Part shown: positions 36,701-45,287 of the stretch, one piece after another
Layout of the letters: each line of letters opens with the position of its first letter
How positions within the stretch are numbered: position 1 is the first letter of the stretch
Source of the DNA: Chlorobiaceae bacterium
GTDB lineage: Bacteria; Bacteroidota; Chlorobiia; Chlorobiales; Chlorobiaceae
Reading direction: 5' to 3'
DNA: 64,000 bases
Assembly: GCA_013334565.1 (NCBI GenBank)
Contig: JAAXXI010000001.1
Coordinates: forward strand, 1 to 64,000
Notes under the pieces: model-generated
Seen by the model: only the letters and a program-made list of their open reading frames with translations
Told to the model about the DNA's origin: nothing
The model's database searches: none
Program-made: the position numbers and the translations under genes

Positions 36701-36934
36701 TCAGTGGTTGTGGTTGCAGGTCTGCCGGTCTTCAATCCGCTTGTGGGCGCAGCACATCTCTTCGTGAATGCCGATCAGGATGTTGAACACTCCAAGGCAG
36801 ATGATCGTCGGCGCCCAGAGCCCGATAAAGATCGCGATCAGTTCATGATTTGCCGCAGTCCCGAAAATGAAGACATAAATGGAGAGCAGGATTGACAGAG
36901 CGGCGCCTAAGAAGTAGAAGTAATGCGGCTTCAT
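36701..36934 (-). CDS. Small two-helix membrane protein
   Basis: A 77-residue protein from ATG 36934, with a TTG at 36979 as an alternative. Two hydrophobic segments (YFYFLGAALSILLSIYVFIF and LIAIFIGLWAPTIICLGVFN) are followed by a Cys/His-rich tail, MCCAHKRIEDRQTCNHNH, that could bind a metal. No family recognised. It is 62 bases upstream of the DUF190 gene on the same strand, so the two may be cotranscribed. Small size lowers certainty. Confidence 0.55.
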   Translation of the reverse strand: MKPHYFYFLGAALSILLSIYVFIFGTAANHELIAIFIGLWAPTIICLGVFNILIGIHEEMCCAHKRIEDRQTCNHNH

Positions 36935-37034
36935 ACAGTGAATGGGTTTAATGAGCGGAAGCTTTTCAAAATGTAACAATTACCGAAAAAGGAAAAAAAC
37001 GCGCTTCCGCCCATGCATTGAACAGAAGTACCGT

Positions 37035-37658
37035 TCACTCCACGTCGATATGCACTTCATTCCTTCTCAGGAACGGTATGGTCCATGGCGGATCGTAACT
37101 TGCCGCCCTCGGTTGGGAGATCGCCCTGAAGCCTTTCTTTTCAAGCCACGTATCCAGTTTCACCGAATAGTTCCGCAGGTTGCTTTCGGAATGGAGGCCA
37201 GAATACCGTATGACGGCCGTTTTCTTTCCGGGAACGGCACGAAGGGTGACCGAAGGATCGAGCGGCTCCGGAAGTGACGCGATCGAGGAACCTTCGGGCA
37301 TGACGAACGCCATGACCCATGCCGATCCTTTCCTTTCCTGAAGCACCGGAGCGGTCATGGGCAGCTTCTCGCTGACCGGTTCCTGAATGACGGGCGCGGT
37401 CATCGAAATTTTTTCCTTTTTTCGGTTCTTTCCGAATATGTACCCTGCAAGCCGGCTGAACGCCGTTCCGCTTGTCCGGGAATACTCCCCCTCGACAACG
37501 GTCTCGGCAAGGACCATCTCCCCGTATTGCCTGATCTCGCAGTCGTCCTCTTCCATAATTACGGTAAACGGCGGCTCCGCGGCCTCCCGTTTTCCAAGCA
37601 CCGAGCAGCCGACAAGCAGGGCGCCCATCGCGGAAAGCAGCAATAATCCGTTGTTCAT
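37035..37658 (-). CDS. SOUL-family haem-binding lipoprotein
   Basis: A 207-residue protein with a lipobox LLVGC (Cys18), so it is anchored to a membrane outside the cytoplasm. The SOUL domain shows YCEIRQY-like [18 protein letters not shown], the [10 protein letters not shown] and LPMTAPVLQ blocks, and a C-terminal [13 protein letters not shown] proteins bind haem or tetrapyrroles. The start at 37658 is fixed by the ribosome site GGAGAAGG just upstream. Confidence 0.9.
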   Translation of the reverse strand: MNNGLLLLSAMGALLVGCSVLGKREAAEPPFTVIMEEDDCEIRQYGEMVLAETVVEGEYSRTSGTAFSRLAGYIFGKNRKKEKISMTAPVIQEPVSEKLPMTAPVLQERKGSAWVMAFVMPEGSSIASLPEPLDPSVTLRAVPGKKTAVIRYSGLHSESNLRNYSVKLDTWLEKKGFRAISQPRAASYDPPWTIPFLRRNEVHIDVE

Positions 37659-37798
37659 TTCCTTCTCCTTTTTTTTCGTTTCTTTCAACTGAAACAACGC
37701 CGCAGGGAAAAAGGTTTGGAAGGTTCGGGCCGTATTGCGTAAACTTCCTGCGGTCCATCGCCCGCAAATGTCAGTTGGCCTCTTCCGCATACAATAAA

Positions 37799-37928
37799 GG
37801 GCACCTCTCTTTATTGTCGTGAGAAGCACGAGTGCAAGGCGCAGAGAGCCCCGATCTTATCGGGATAAACTTCAAAACCGGAGTCCCGATGCAATAGAGC
37901 TTCGGAACAGATAAACAGAGGTGTGCCC
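37799..37928 (+). repeat. Inverted-repeat element (MITE-like), copy B
   Basis: The 130-base element starts GGGCACCTCTCTTTATTGTC and ends ATAAACAGAGGTGTGCCC. It shares with copy A the segment GTGAGAAGCACGAGTGCAAG and the TTCGGAACA right arm, plus an internal CCCGAT/ATCGGGA hairpin. It ends 10 bases before the ribosome site of ruvX. Confidence 0.78.
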
Positions 37929-37973
37929 TAACGACAAAAGGAGGACCGTATCGCCCCCGCTCTGAAAAAAAGA

Positions 37974-38378
37974 TTGCTCGCCATCGATTACGGCACGAAA
38001 CGCATCGGGCTCGCAAAAAGCGATCCCCTCCGCCTCTTCGCCCTACCGGTAGGAACCTTCGACAGGGAAGGCCTCTTCAGGGCAGTGCTTGAGCTGCTTG
38101 AAAACGGTGATGTCGAAAAGGTCATCGTCGGGTATCCCCTCAGCGACAACGGCGAAAAAAATGCGATGACCCGGGTGGTCGACAGCTTCATCGCCGAACT
38201 TGGCGAAGCGTTCCCCGCCCTTCCCATCGAGACCTTCGACGAACACTCTTCCTCGTCGAGGGCGAGGAGCATCCTTGTTTCCTCGGGCATATCGAGAAAA
38301 AAACGAGGCGAGAAAGGACGGATCGACAGTGCCGCGGCTTGCGTCATGCTCACCGCCTACCTCGAGAACCATCCGTAA
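37974..38378 (+). CDS. ruvX: Holliday junction resolvase-like protein RuvX/YqgF
   Basis: At least 134 residues with an RNase H fold: LAIDYGTKRIGLA (first Asp), VIVGYPLSDNGEKN, FDEHSSSSRA and the late GRIDSAAACVMLTAYLE. RuvX acts in pre-16S rRNA 5'-end processing and is essential in many bacteria. The start is uncertain. TTG at 37974 gives MLAIDYG, but a strong AAGGAGG at 37938-37944 is followed at 5 bases by an in-frame ATC (37950), not ATG, which would add eight residues ending in KKRL, as is usual for the family. Confidence 0.9.
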   Translation: MLAIDYGTKRIGLAKSDPLRLFALPVGTFDREGLFRAVLELLENGDVEKVIVGYPLSDNGEKNAMTRVVDSFIAELGEAFPALPIETFDEHSSSSRARSILVSSGISRKKRGEKGRIDSAAACVMLTAYLENHP

Positions 38379-38420
38379 AATCAGTAATCCCTGCCGCCCG
38401 GGGACGGACATTTTTCGTCA

Positions 38421-38538
38421 GGGCGCCTCACGGTAACGTCGTCAGAAGCACGTGCCGGAGTCCATTTCGGAACGAGAGTTTCCATGCGGGGGACAAATCC
38501 GGGCAACGGGACTTCGGAACAAATAAATAGAGGGACCC
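38421..38538 (+). repeat. Inverted-repeat element (MITE-like), degenerate copy C
   Basis: It starts GGGCGCCTCA and ends TTCGGAACAAATAAATAGAGGGACCC. It keeps GTCAGAAGCACG near the left end and the TTCGGAACA right arm. The terminal repeats are weakened. It lies upstream of pyrE in the same orientation as copies A and B have to their downstream genes. Confidence 0.55.
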
Positions 38539-38614
38539 TTTAGCTTTTCCTTGCCTCTTCTGTATCTTCAAGGGTAAGACAATACCCACTTTAACGTTTT
38601 CCGATTCCAGCTTC

Positions 38615-39196
38615 ATGAGCACTCCAGCAATGCTTGACGTTTTCAAGTCTACAGGCGCCCTGCTCGACGGCCATTTCCGTCTCACCTCGGGCAGGCACAG
38701 CAATACCTATTTCCAGTGCGCAAAGGTACTGCAGCACCCGGAACACCTTTCCAGGGTCTGCAGTGTCATCGCCGGCCATTTTTCAGGAAAAGGTATCGAA
38801 ACCGTCATTTCGCCCGCTATCGGGGGGATCGTGGTTGGAACGGAAGTCGGAAGGCAGCTTGGCGTAAAAACCATCTTCGCGGAGCGCAAGGAGGGTAAAA
38901 TGACGATCCGGCGCGGGTTCACCCTCGAACCCGGTGAACATGTCCTCGTCATCGAGGATGTCATCACGACCGGCGGCTCGGTCGCGGAAGTTATCGAGCT
39001 CATCAGGGAATCGGGAGCCTCGCTTGTCGGGGTCGGTTCCGTGGTCGACCGCAGCAACGGAAAAGTGAGGCTCGCCGAAGACCAGTTTTCCGTGCTCACC
39101 ATGGAAGTCGTGAGCTATACTCCCGAGGATTGCCCCCTCTGCAGAGAGGGCGTGCCGATCGACTCCCCGGGAAGCAGGCATACCAACCGGAACTGA
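38615..39196 (+). CDS. pyrE: Orotate phosphoribosyltransferase
   Basis: A 193-residue PRTase with [15 protein letters not shown], the [10 protein letters not shown] loop, [15 protein letters not shown] and the PRPP-binding motif [13 protein letters not shown]. It makes OMP from orotate and PRPP in pyrimidine synthesis. The tyrA gene starts four bases after its stop, beginning a pyrE-tyrA-nadK run on one strand. Confidence 0.95.
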   Translation: MSTPAMLDVFKSTGALLDGHFRLTSGRHSNTYFQCAKVLQHPEHLSRVCSVIAGHFSGKGIETVISPAIGGIVVGTEVGRQLGVKTIFAERKEGKMTIRRGFTLEPGEHVLVIEDVITTGGSVAEVIELIRESGASLVGVGSVVDRSNGKVRLAEDQFSVLTMEVVSYTPEDCPLCREGVPIDSPGSRHTNRN

Positions 39197-39200
39197 ACGC

Positions 39201-40070
39201 ATGACCGGACTGCCACCAATCAGGAGCATCTCCTTCATCGGGCTCGGCCTGATAGGGATGTCGCTCCTGCGGGCGATGAAGCACTCCCCTCTGGCAAGGG
39301 AGAGCGGGACCGTTTTTCAGGGTTACGACCCCTATTTTACCCCGCAGGACCGGGAACTCGCAGCTGAACTCGGACTGGACCGTTTCATCGACGATAAAAC
39401 ACTGCTCTACTCGGCAGACCTCATCGTCCTTTGCGCTCCGGTAGAGATCAACATGGCACTGCTTGAAGAGATCAGCCGTCTCGCCCCGCCATCGACGCTC
39501 GTTACCGACATATCGAGCACAAAATCCCTTATCACCCGAAAAGCCATGGAGCTCGGATTGCCGTTTATCGGCATGCACCCGATGGCCGGCAAGGAACAGC
39601 AGGGTTTCCGCGAAAGCCATGAAGACCTGCTCCTGGGACGCCGCATCATCATCTGCGACGAGCTGGGCCTGCTTTTGGGGGAGAAAGGACGTTTCCTTCT
39701 CGGACTTCTGGAATCGGCAGGATGCCGGACACTTCTGATGGGGGCCGAAGAACATGACCGGGTCATCGCGAAAATAAGCCATCTGCCCCAGCTCCTCTCT
39801 ACGCTCCTGATGACCCATTGCGCCGATTCGCTGGAAAAATCGGGGCCCGGCTTTGCGACGCTCTCGCGGCTGGCGGGCAGCTCCTGGCTGATCTGGCGCG
39901 ACATCGTGGCGACCAACAGCGAAAATATCGCAGACGAGCTCGAGCGTTTTTCCCGGGAACTCGCGCTGCTTGCCGGTGAAGTGAAAGAGCGCAGGCTGGA
40001 CCTGCTCGAAGAGCGATTCGATGAAGCAAACCGTTTATACCGGAACCTTAACGAGCTGAACCGCCCATGA
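39201..40070 (+). CDS. tyrA: Prephenate/arogenate dehydrogenase
   Basis: A 289-residue TyrA with N-terminal Rossmann motif [35 protein letters not shown] and [13 protein letters not shown], all typical of the prephenate dehydrogenase family, followed by the helical dimerisation domain. It oxidatively decarboxylates prephenate or arogenate in tyrosine synthesis. Cofactor and substrate preference are not settled by sequence. There is no ACT or chorismate mutase domain. The stop overlaps the nadK start by ATGA. Confidence 0.93.
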   Translation: MTGLPPIRSISFIGLGLIGMSLLRAMKHSPLARESGTVFQGYDPYFTPQDRELAAELGLDRFIDDKTLLYSADLIVLCAPVEINMALLEEISRLAPPSTLVTDISSTKSLITRKAMELGLPFIGMHPMAGKEQQGFRESHEDLLLGRRIIICDELGLLLGEKGRFLLGLLESAGCRTLLMGAEEHDRVIAKISHLPQLLSTLLMTHCADSLEKSGPGFATLSRLAGSSWLIWRDIVATNSENIADELERFSRELALLAGEVKERRLDLLEERFDEANRLYRNLNELNRP

Positions 40071-40924
40071 AATTCGGGATTGTCGTGAACATCGCACGGG
40101 AAAGGGCCCTGGAGCTCGGGCAGAAACTTGCCGCCTGGCTGGACGAGAGGGGGATCGATTACCTGTTCGAAACGAAGTCCGCAGAAAAACTGCATAACGA
40201 GAAATCTGCACCGATCGAACGCCTCAGCCTCTACTGCGACGCATTCATCTCCCTTGGCGGCGACGGGACCCTGCTCTTCACTTCGCATTACGCCATGACG
40301 AAACCGGTGATCGGGGTCAATGTCGGCTACCTCGGGTTCCTGACGGAATTCAGCCAGGACGAGATGTTCTCCGCTATCGAACAGTTCATCGAAGGAACCA
40401 ATACCCTCCACAACCGCTCACAGCTCGAAGCGAGCGTGACCGGCAAAAGCGGACCGCGCCATTTCAGGGCGCTGAACGACGTGGTCATCGAAAAAGGGAC
40501 CTATCCGAGGATACCGACCTTTGTCATCAGCCTCGACGGAGAGCTTCTCAGTGCCTATCGCGCCGACGGCATCATCATCGCCACCTCGACAGGTTCGACC
40601 GCATACTCGATGTCGGCCGGAGGTCCCATCATCGCGCCGAAATCGAATGTTTTCGTCATCACTCCCATCTGTCCACACATGCTGACCGTACGCCCGGTCG
40701 TCGTCAGCGACGACAAGATCATCGAAGTTTCGGTCGATGCACCCGACGGCAATTTCCCCCTGAACTGCGACGGGCACCTCAAAAAGCTGCTCTCCCCCCA
40801 GGAGGTCGTAACCGTGAGGAAATCGTCCGAGACCATCAATCTCGTCGCCAATGAAAACAGGAATTACTTCGAGATCCTCCGCACCAAGCTCCTGTGGGGG
40901 CGCGAGCATATTTTCGGCCAGTAA
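40067..40924 (+). CDS. nadK: NAD kinase
   Basis: A 285-residue NAD kinase with [51 protein letters not shown] and [13 protein letters not shown], the full family signature. It phosphorylates NAD to NADP. It is translationally coupled to tyrA by a four-base overlap. An unrecognised gene follows after 12 bases. Confidence 0.97.
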   Translation: MKFGIVVNIARERALELGQKLAAWLDERGIDYLFETKSAEKLHNEKSAPIERLSLYCDAFISLGGDGTLLFTSHYAMTKPVIGVNVGYLGFLTEFSQDEMFSAIEQFIEGTNTLHNRSQLEASVTGKSGPRHFRALNDVVIEKGTYPRIPTFVISLDGELLSAYRADGIIIATSTGSTAYSMSAGGPIIAPKSNVFVITPICPHMLTVRPVVVSDDKIIEVSVDAPDGNFPLNCDGHLKKLLSPQEVVTVRKSSETINLVANENRNYFEILRTKLLWGREHIFGQ

Positions 40925-40936
40925 TCAGTACTACGC

Positions 40937-42361
40937 ATGAGCATAACACCGGAAGCACTCAACCACCTTCTCGGCATTCATCCTGAAACCCCTCTCGATA
41001 TCGACGGCATGTGCCGGAGGCTCAGGCCGGTCATCTACCCGGCGCCACAACTCACGGAACGCCTCGATGCCTTCTGCACCGCACTGTGCTCCGCATTTCG
41101 CTCGCTGGGCATACCGACGCCCGGCAGGGATGAGGCAACCGGCAGCGACGGACGCTTTCCGCCGGGAACGGTTATTTTCGCCCCAGGCCATTTTCCGGAT
41201 GACAAGCTCGCCATAAACCGTGTTTCGACGCTCTACAACAACATCATTGTCGGGATCTATGATGAGGAGCCACCGCTCGACAGCAGTTCTCTGCCGCAGG
41301 AACGCCTTGATGCCATCGTTTCGAGGCTGGCAAGGGACATGGTGCATATCCTGGTTTTCGTAACCGCTCGATCCTGGACAGTCTGCACCATGAACGGAGG
41401 CGTGGCGACGTTCGACTCCCCTCTGCCGTCCGTGGAGGATGTCAGAAATATCCTCGTGCCGAAAATTTCCGCGCAGGTCGTTCCGCCGGGACCCGACGAT
41501 ATCGACATGGAACACGGCACGCTCGATACCGGAACAGAGGAGTTCAGGGAGATCGCCAACGATTTCATCCGGTGCAGCGCGCTCTGGAAAAACAATCAAT
41601 GCCTCGTAACCCACACATCGACCGAAGGGCTGGAGTACCGCAACGGCTTTTACCGGCGCATCGTCGCCCGTTACCTCGACCGGCGAAGCGGCATGAGCTA
41701 CGGCTTCTTTGCGCGCCAGCGCCCCCTTGGCGTCACGCCTGCGCTTCATGAACGCCCGCCGGAAAATGACCGTCCGGCCGTCACATTGCTGACGGTGCAC
41801 CTCCAGGGTCGGACCCTGCATGTTCCGGTACCGACAGTCAGCGTCATCACGACACGATCGGGATGCAGGAAACACCTGCTCGATCCTGAAAACGATCTCG
41901 TTGAAATAGGGCTTACCCAGGGAAGACCATGGATGCGGACCCCCGGAAATACAGAAGGGAACCATGACGCCAGACCTTCTTTCGACACCCTGACCATTCT
42001 TGCCCATGCTCTCGGGAACGCCGTTGCGGCAAGTATTCTGAAAACGCTCAGCCCCGGTTCGGAATTTCCGGTACATCTCGAAAGGAACGGCGCATCCATG
42101 ACCCACTGGCATGATTATCCGTCCGACGAACTGCTTCCGAAGGGGTACCACGGACACGGCAGGAGGAACCCGCCCGTATCGTGCTCCACCCCCCAGTCTG
42201 CGGCGTACAGCCTGATGGGCAAGATCGCCGCACTGGAAAAAGCCCTGTCGGAGGGAAAGGAATACCGGGGGGATGTGCATTTCGAACCGAACCACGGGAC
42301 CAACATCGTGGGCATGCTTTCGCTTGCCGAAACAGCGGCGGCGATGAACCCGCGCTGCTGA
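40937..42361 (+). CDS. Protein of unknown function downstream of nadK
   Basis: A 474-residue, probably soluble protein that I do not recognise. It starts 12 bases after nadK on the same strand, so it is probably cotranscribed. The product has ordinary composition, while the long antisense frame is Arg/Cys/His-rich and unlikely. No signal peptide, membrane segment or nucleotide motif was seen. A His-rich stretch MTHWHDYPSDELLPKGYHGH occurs near residue 395. Low-similarity enzyme families cannot be excluded. Confidence 0.7.
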   Translation: MSITPEALNHLLGIHPETPLDIDGMCRRLRPVIYPAPQLTERLDAFCTALCSAFRSLGIPTPGRDEATGSDGRFPPGTVIFAPGHFPDDKLAINRVSTLYNNIIVGIYDEEPPLDSSSLPQERLDAIVSRLARDMVHILVFVTARSWTVCTMNGGVATFDSPLPSVEDVRNILVPKISAQVVPPGPDDIDMEHGTLDTGTEEFREIANDFIRCSALWKNNQCLVTHTSTEGLEYRNGFYRRIVARYLDRRSGMSYGFFARQRPLGVTPALHERPPENDRPAVTLLTVHLQGRTLHVPVPTVSVITTRSGCRKHLLDPENDLVEIGLTQGRPWMRTPGNTEGNHDARPSFDTLTILAHALGNAVAASILKTLSPGSEFPVHLERNGASMTHWHDYPSDELLPKGYHGHGRRNPPVSCSTPQSAAYSLMGKIAALEKALSEGKEYRGDVHFEPNHGTNIVGMLSLAETAAAMNPRC

Positions 42362-42373
42362 CGGACACTGAAG

Positions 42374-42393
42374 CAAAAAGGCCGGTCAGGCCT
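42374..42393 (-). terminator. Probable kdsC terminator
   Basis: On the minus strand AGGCC and GGCCT pair around TGACC and lead into TTTTTG. The stem is short. It lies 12 bases after the kdsC stop. Confidence 0.5.
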
Positions 42394-42404
42394 GGAGAGG
42401 AAGC

Positions 42405-42980
42405 TCAGGCCCCCTCCTGCACCTCTTCCGCATATGGCCATTTACCCTGGCGGGTAAGCAGCATTTCGACAATTTCCCTGATGCACCCTTTTCCACCCTC
42501 GAACCCGGAAATATATCCCACCCTGTTCCTCAGGTAGTCCGCCCCGTCGATCGGGGTTGCCGGAAATCCCGCCTTTTGCAGGACCTCGATATCATGGACG
42601 TCATCACCGATATAGGCGCACTCTTCATCGCCAAGGCTGCGGAACTGCCTGAACTCCTCGTAGGCGGCAAGCAGGTCCGGCTTTCCGAAATATAGATCGG
42701 TAATGCCGATCTCTTCCAGCATTGGCCGGTAACCGTCCGACTCCCTGTCCGACAGGACGGCGACATAAAGACCGTTCTTCAGTGCCTCCCTCAGTGCGAC
42801 CGCATCTCGGACCGACATGGAACAGAGCTCTTTTCCGCTGCTGTCACGGGTGATCCTTCCGCCGTTCAGCACGCCGTCAACGGGAAATACGAGGGCCCTG
42901 ACCATTTTCAGCGCCTGTTCGATCCTCGATGTAGGGTCGGCAATGGAGGGCTCCATGCCGAAATATTGAAATCCTGACAA
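42405..42980 (-). CDS. kdsC: KdsC-like HAD phosphatase lacking the catalytic aspartate
   Basis: A 191-residue protein colinear with 3-deoxy-D-manno-octulosonate 8-phosphate phosphatase, a C0-type HAD enzyme. GKELCSMSVRDAVALREALK, GITDLYFGKPD, AYIGDDVHD and GGKGCIREIVEMLL match KdsC. However, motif I, normally FDVDGV with the first Asp as the nucleophile, reads FPVDGV (Pro33; codon CCC). Motif II ITGRxS-like reads LSDRES. As written it should not form a phospho-aspartate. It is 12 bases after kdsA. Alternative start ATG 42956. It may be inactive, structural, or reliant on another phosphatase. Confidence 0.85.
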   Translation of the reverse strand: MSGFQYFGMEPSIADPTSRIEQALKMVRALVFPVDGVLNGGRITRDSSGKELCSMSVRDAVALREALKNGLYVAVLSDRESDGYRPMLEEIGITDLYFGKPDLLAAYEEFRQFRSLGDEECAYIGDDVHDIEVLQKAGFPATPIDGADYLRNRVGYISGFEGGKGCIREIVEMLLTRQGKWPYAEEVQEGA

Positions 42981-42992
42981 ATTTTCAGTTGT

Positions 42993-43823
42993 TTAACGTG
43001 ATTGAAGAGTCTGCACACACCGGTAAAGCTGCAGCAGTTGTTTGACAATCGAACCGAAATCGCCGAGCGCAATCTGGACGGCCGCATCGGAAAGGGCTTT
43101 CAACGGATCGGGATGGACCTCGAAAAAGAGGCCGTTCACCCCTGCGGCAACCGCAGCCTTTGCCAGAGGGAGCACATACTGGCGCTCTCCTCCGGATACG
43201 CCGCCGCCGGAACCTGGAAGCTGGAGGCTGTGGGTGGCATCGTATAGTACGGGGTATCCCGATTCCGTCATTTTGACGACCCCCCTGAAATCCACAACGA
43301 GGTTATGGTAACCGAAACTCGATCCCCTTTCGGTCAGCAGGATCTTCCGGTTGCCGGTCTCCGCCACCTTCATCGCCGCAAGCGCCATATCTTCCGGCGC
43401 CATGAACTGCCCCTTCTTGATGTTCACGGCAAGGCCGCTTTCCCCTGCGGCAACGAGCAGGTCGGTCTGGCGACAGAGAAATGCAGGTATCTGCAGGAGA
43501 TCGACAAAGCGTGAAGCGAGCGCGACCTCTTTCGTTTCATGTACATCGGTCGTCACCGGCATGCCATAAGCCTCCCTCACGGCGGCAAGTACTTCCAGCG
43601 CTTCGGTATCGCCGATCCCCTTGAACGACGTCCCGGAAGAACGGTTCGCCTTCCTGTAGGACCCCTTGAAAATGAAGCGCACCCCAAGTTCCCGACTTAT
43701 GCGATCGAGCTCTCCGGCAATTTCAAAGGCCATCGCCCGGTTTTCGATAACACAGGGTCCGGCAATCAGGAGCGGAACATTTTCATCAGGCACCGACAAG
43801 GGGCCGAGAGAGAACTTTTGCAC
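42993..43823 (-). CDS. kdsA: KDO-8-phosphate synthase
   Basis: A 276-residue Kds[81 protein letters not shown], and a C-terminal FFEVHPDP. It condenses PEP and arabinose-5-phosphate to KDO-8-phosphate for lipopolysaccharide. kdsC follows after 12 bases in one operon. It is divergent from the short clpB gene, with 120 bases between. Confidence 0.97.
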   Translation of the reverse strand: MQKFSLGPLSVPDENVPLLIAGPCVIENRAMAFEIAGELDRISRELGVRFIFKGSYRKANRSSGTSFKGIGDTEALEVLAAVREAYGMPVTTDVHETKEVALASRFVDLLQIPAFLCRQTDLLVAAGESGLAVNIKKGQFMAPEDMALAAMKVAETGNRKILLTERGSSFGYHNLVVDFRGVVKMTESGYPVLYDATHSLQLPGSGGGVSGGERQYVLPLAKAAVAAGVNGLFFEVHPDPLKALSDAAVQIALGDFGSIVKQLLQLYRCVQTLQSR

Positions 43824-43943
43824 GATGTTATCCGTTGTTCTTGTATCAGTTAACGGCTATGCCGATTGTGACTTTCATATTCTGAGCCTTAAATTTACAA
43901 CAATAATTGGCTATTCACAGCCCGAATCAAATCCTGAAACAGC

Positions 43944-45266
43944 ATGAGTACCGCCGATACGAAACTACGACTTGAAGAGATAGAAAAACAGCTTGCCAAC
44001 CTTGCCGAGGAACAGAGGGTGATCAAGGCGAAATGGGATGGGGAAAAGGAGCTTATCAAAGGTTCACGCGATCTCCAGTCCCAGCTTGAACAGCTCAGGG
44101 TTCAGGCGGAAGAGTACGAACGCCAGGGGGACTACGGCAAGGTCGCCGAGATCCGCTACGGAAAAACCGTACAGATCGAGCGTGAGCTCGAGGAAAACCG
44201 GAAAAAAATCGAGGAGAAGAAAACGGCCGGCGACCTCATCATGAAAGAGGAGATCGATGCGGAGGATATCGCCGACATCGTTTCGAAATGGACCGGCATC
44301 CCGGTCAGCAAGATGCTGCAGTCCGAACGCCAGAAGCTGCTGCACATCGAAGAGGAGCTGCACCGCCGCGTGATCGGACAGGACGAAGCCGTGAACGCCG
44401 TCAGCGAAGCGGTCAAACGCTCTCGTGCAGGTATGGGCGACGAAAAGCGCCCGATAGGCTCGTTCATCTTTCTCGGACCTACGGGTGTCGGGAAAACCGA
44501 GCTTGCAAGGACGCTCGCCGAGTACCTCTTCGACGACGAAGATGCGCTGGTCCGCATCGACATGAGCGAATACATGGAATCACACACCGTGAGCAGGCTC
44601 GTAGGAGCACCTCCCGGCTATATCGGCTACGAGGAGGGCGGACAGCTCACCGAGGCCGTCCGGCGCAAGCCGTTCTGCGTGCTGCTGCTCGACGAGATCG
44701 AGAAAGCGCATCCCGACGTGTTCAACATCCTGCTGCAGATCCTCGACGACGGGCGCCTGACCGACAGCAAGGGGCACACGGTCAATTTCAAGAACTGCAT
44801 CATCATCATGACCAGCAACATCGGCGCCCAGCTCATCCAGGCGGAGATGGAGAAAATCGACGGAGAGGACCGCGAATCCGTTCTTTCCGGCCTGCAGGAC
44901 AAGCTTTTCCAGCTCCTCAAGCAGAAGGTTCGCCCCGAGTTCCTGAACCGCATCGACGAAGTCATCCTCTTCACACCGCTGACAAAAGCAGACCTGAAAA
45001 AGATCGTCCTGATCCAGTTCAACCGTATCAGTTCAACGGCACAGCGCCAGCACATCAGCCTCACGATTACCGACGAGGCGGCAGAGTGGCTCTCCAATGC
45101 GGGATTCGACCCGGCATTCGGCGCCAGGCCTCTCAAACGGGTCATGCAGCGTAAAATCACCAACAGGATTTCGGAGCTTATCCTCTCCGGCGAGGTGCAG
45201 GAAGGCGACAGCGTATCCGTCGAGCTTGAAAAGGGCGAGCTCACCCTGAAGAAAACTGCCGTTTAA
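43944..45266 (+). CDS. Half-length ClpB: M-domain plus second AAA+ module only
   Basis: A 440-residue protein matching only the C-terminal half of ClpB. It begins within the coiled-coil M-domain ([19 protein letters not shown]), then [19 protein letters not shown], Walker A GPTGVGKT (178-185), pore loop GYIGYEEGG, Walker [22 protein letters not shown], and the C-terminal small domain. Full ClpB is about 860 residues; the N-domain and NBD1 are absent. The upstream 120 bases hold no remnant of them, so it is a stand-alone gene, not a frameshifted one. A disaggregase or unfoldase role, or partnership with a full ClpB, is inferred. Confidence 0.9.
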   Translation: MSTADTKLRLEEIEKQLANLAEEQRVIKAKWDGEKELIKGSRDLQSQLEQLRVQAEEYERQGDYGKVAEIRYGKTVQIERELEENRKKIEEKKTAGDLIMKEEIDAEDIADIVSKWTGIPVSKMLQSERQKLLHIEEELHRRVIGQDEAVNAVSEAVKRSRAGMGDEKRPIGSFIFLGPTGVGKTELARTLAEYLFDDEDALVRIDMSEYMESHTVSRLVGAPPGYIGYEEGGQLTEAVRRKPFCVLLLDEIEKAHPDVFNILLQILDDGRLTDSKGHTVNFKNCIIIMTSNIGAQLIQAEMEKIDGEDRESVLSGLQDKLFQLLKQKVRPEFLNRIDEVILFTPLTKADLKKIVLIQFNRISSTAQRQHISLTITDEAAEWLSNAGFDPAFGARPLKRVMQRKITNRISELILSGEVQEGDSVSVELEKGELTLKKTAV

Positions 45267-45287
45267 CGGACTGAAAGCACCCGGCCA

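Noticed and set aside
40931-42376. 481-codon minus-strand open frame
   Set aside because: Arg/Cys/His-rich composition and no neighbour support; the plus-strand frame follows nadK closely and reads like a normal protein.
43824-43943. Possible remnant of the missing clpB 5' half
   Set aside because: None of the three frames shows ClpB N-domain or NBD1 sequence; the region is a short divergent promoter spacer.
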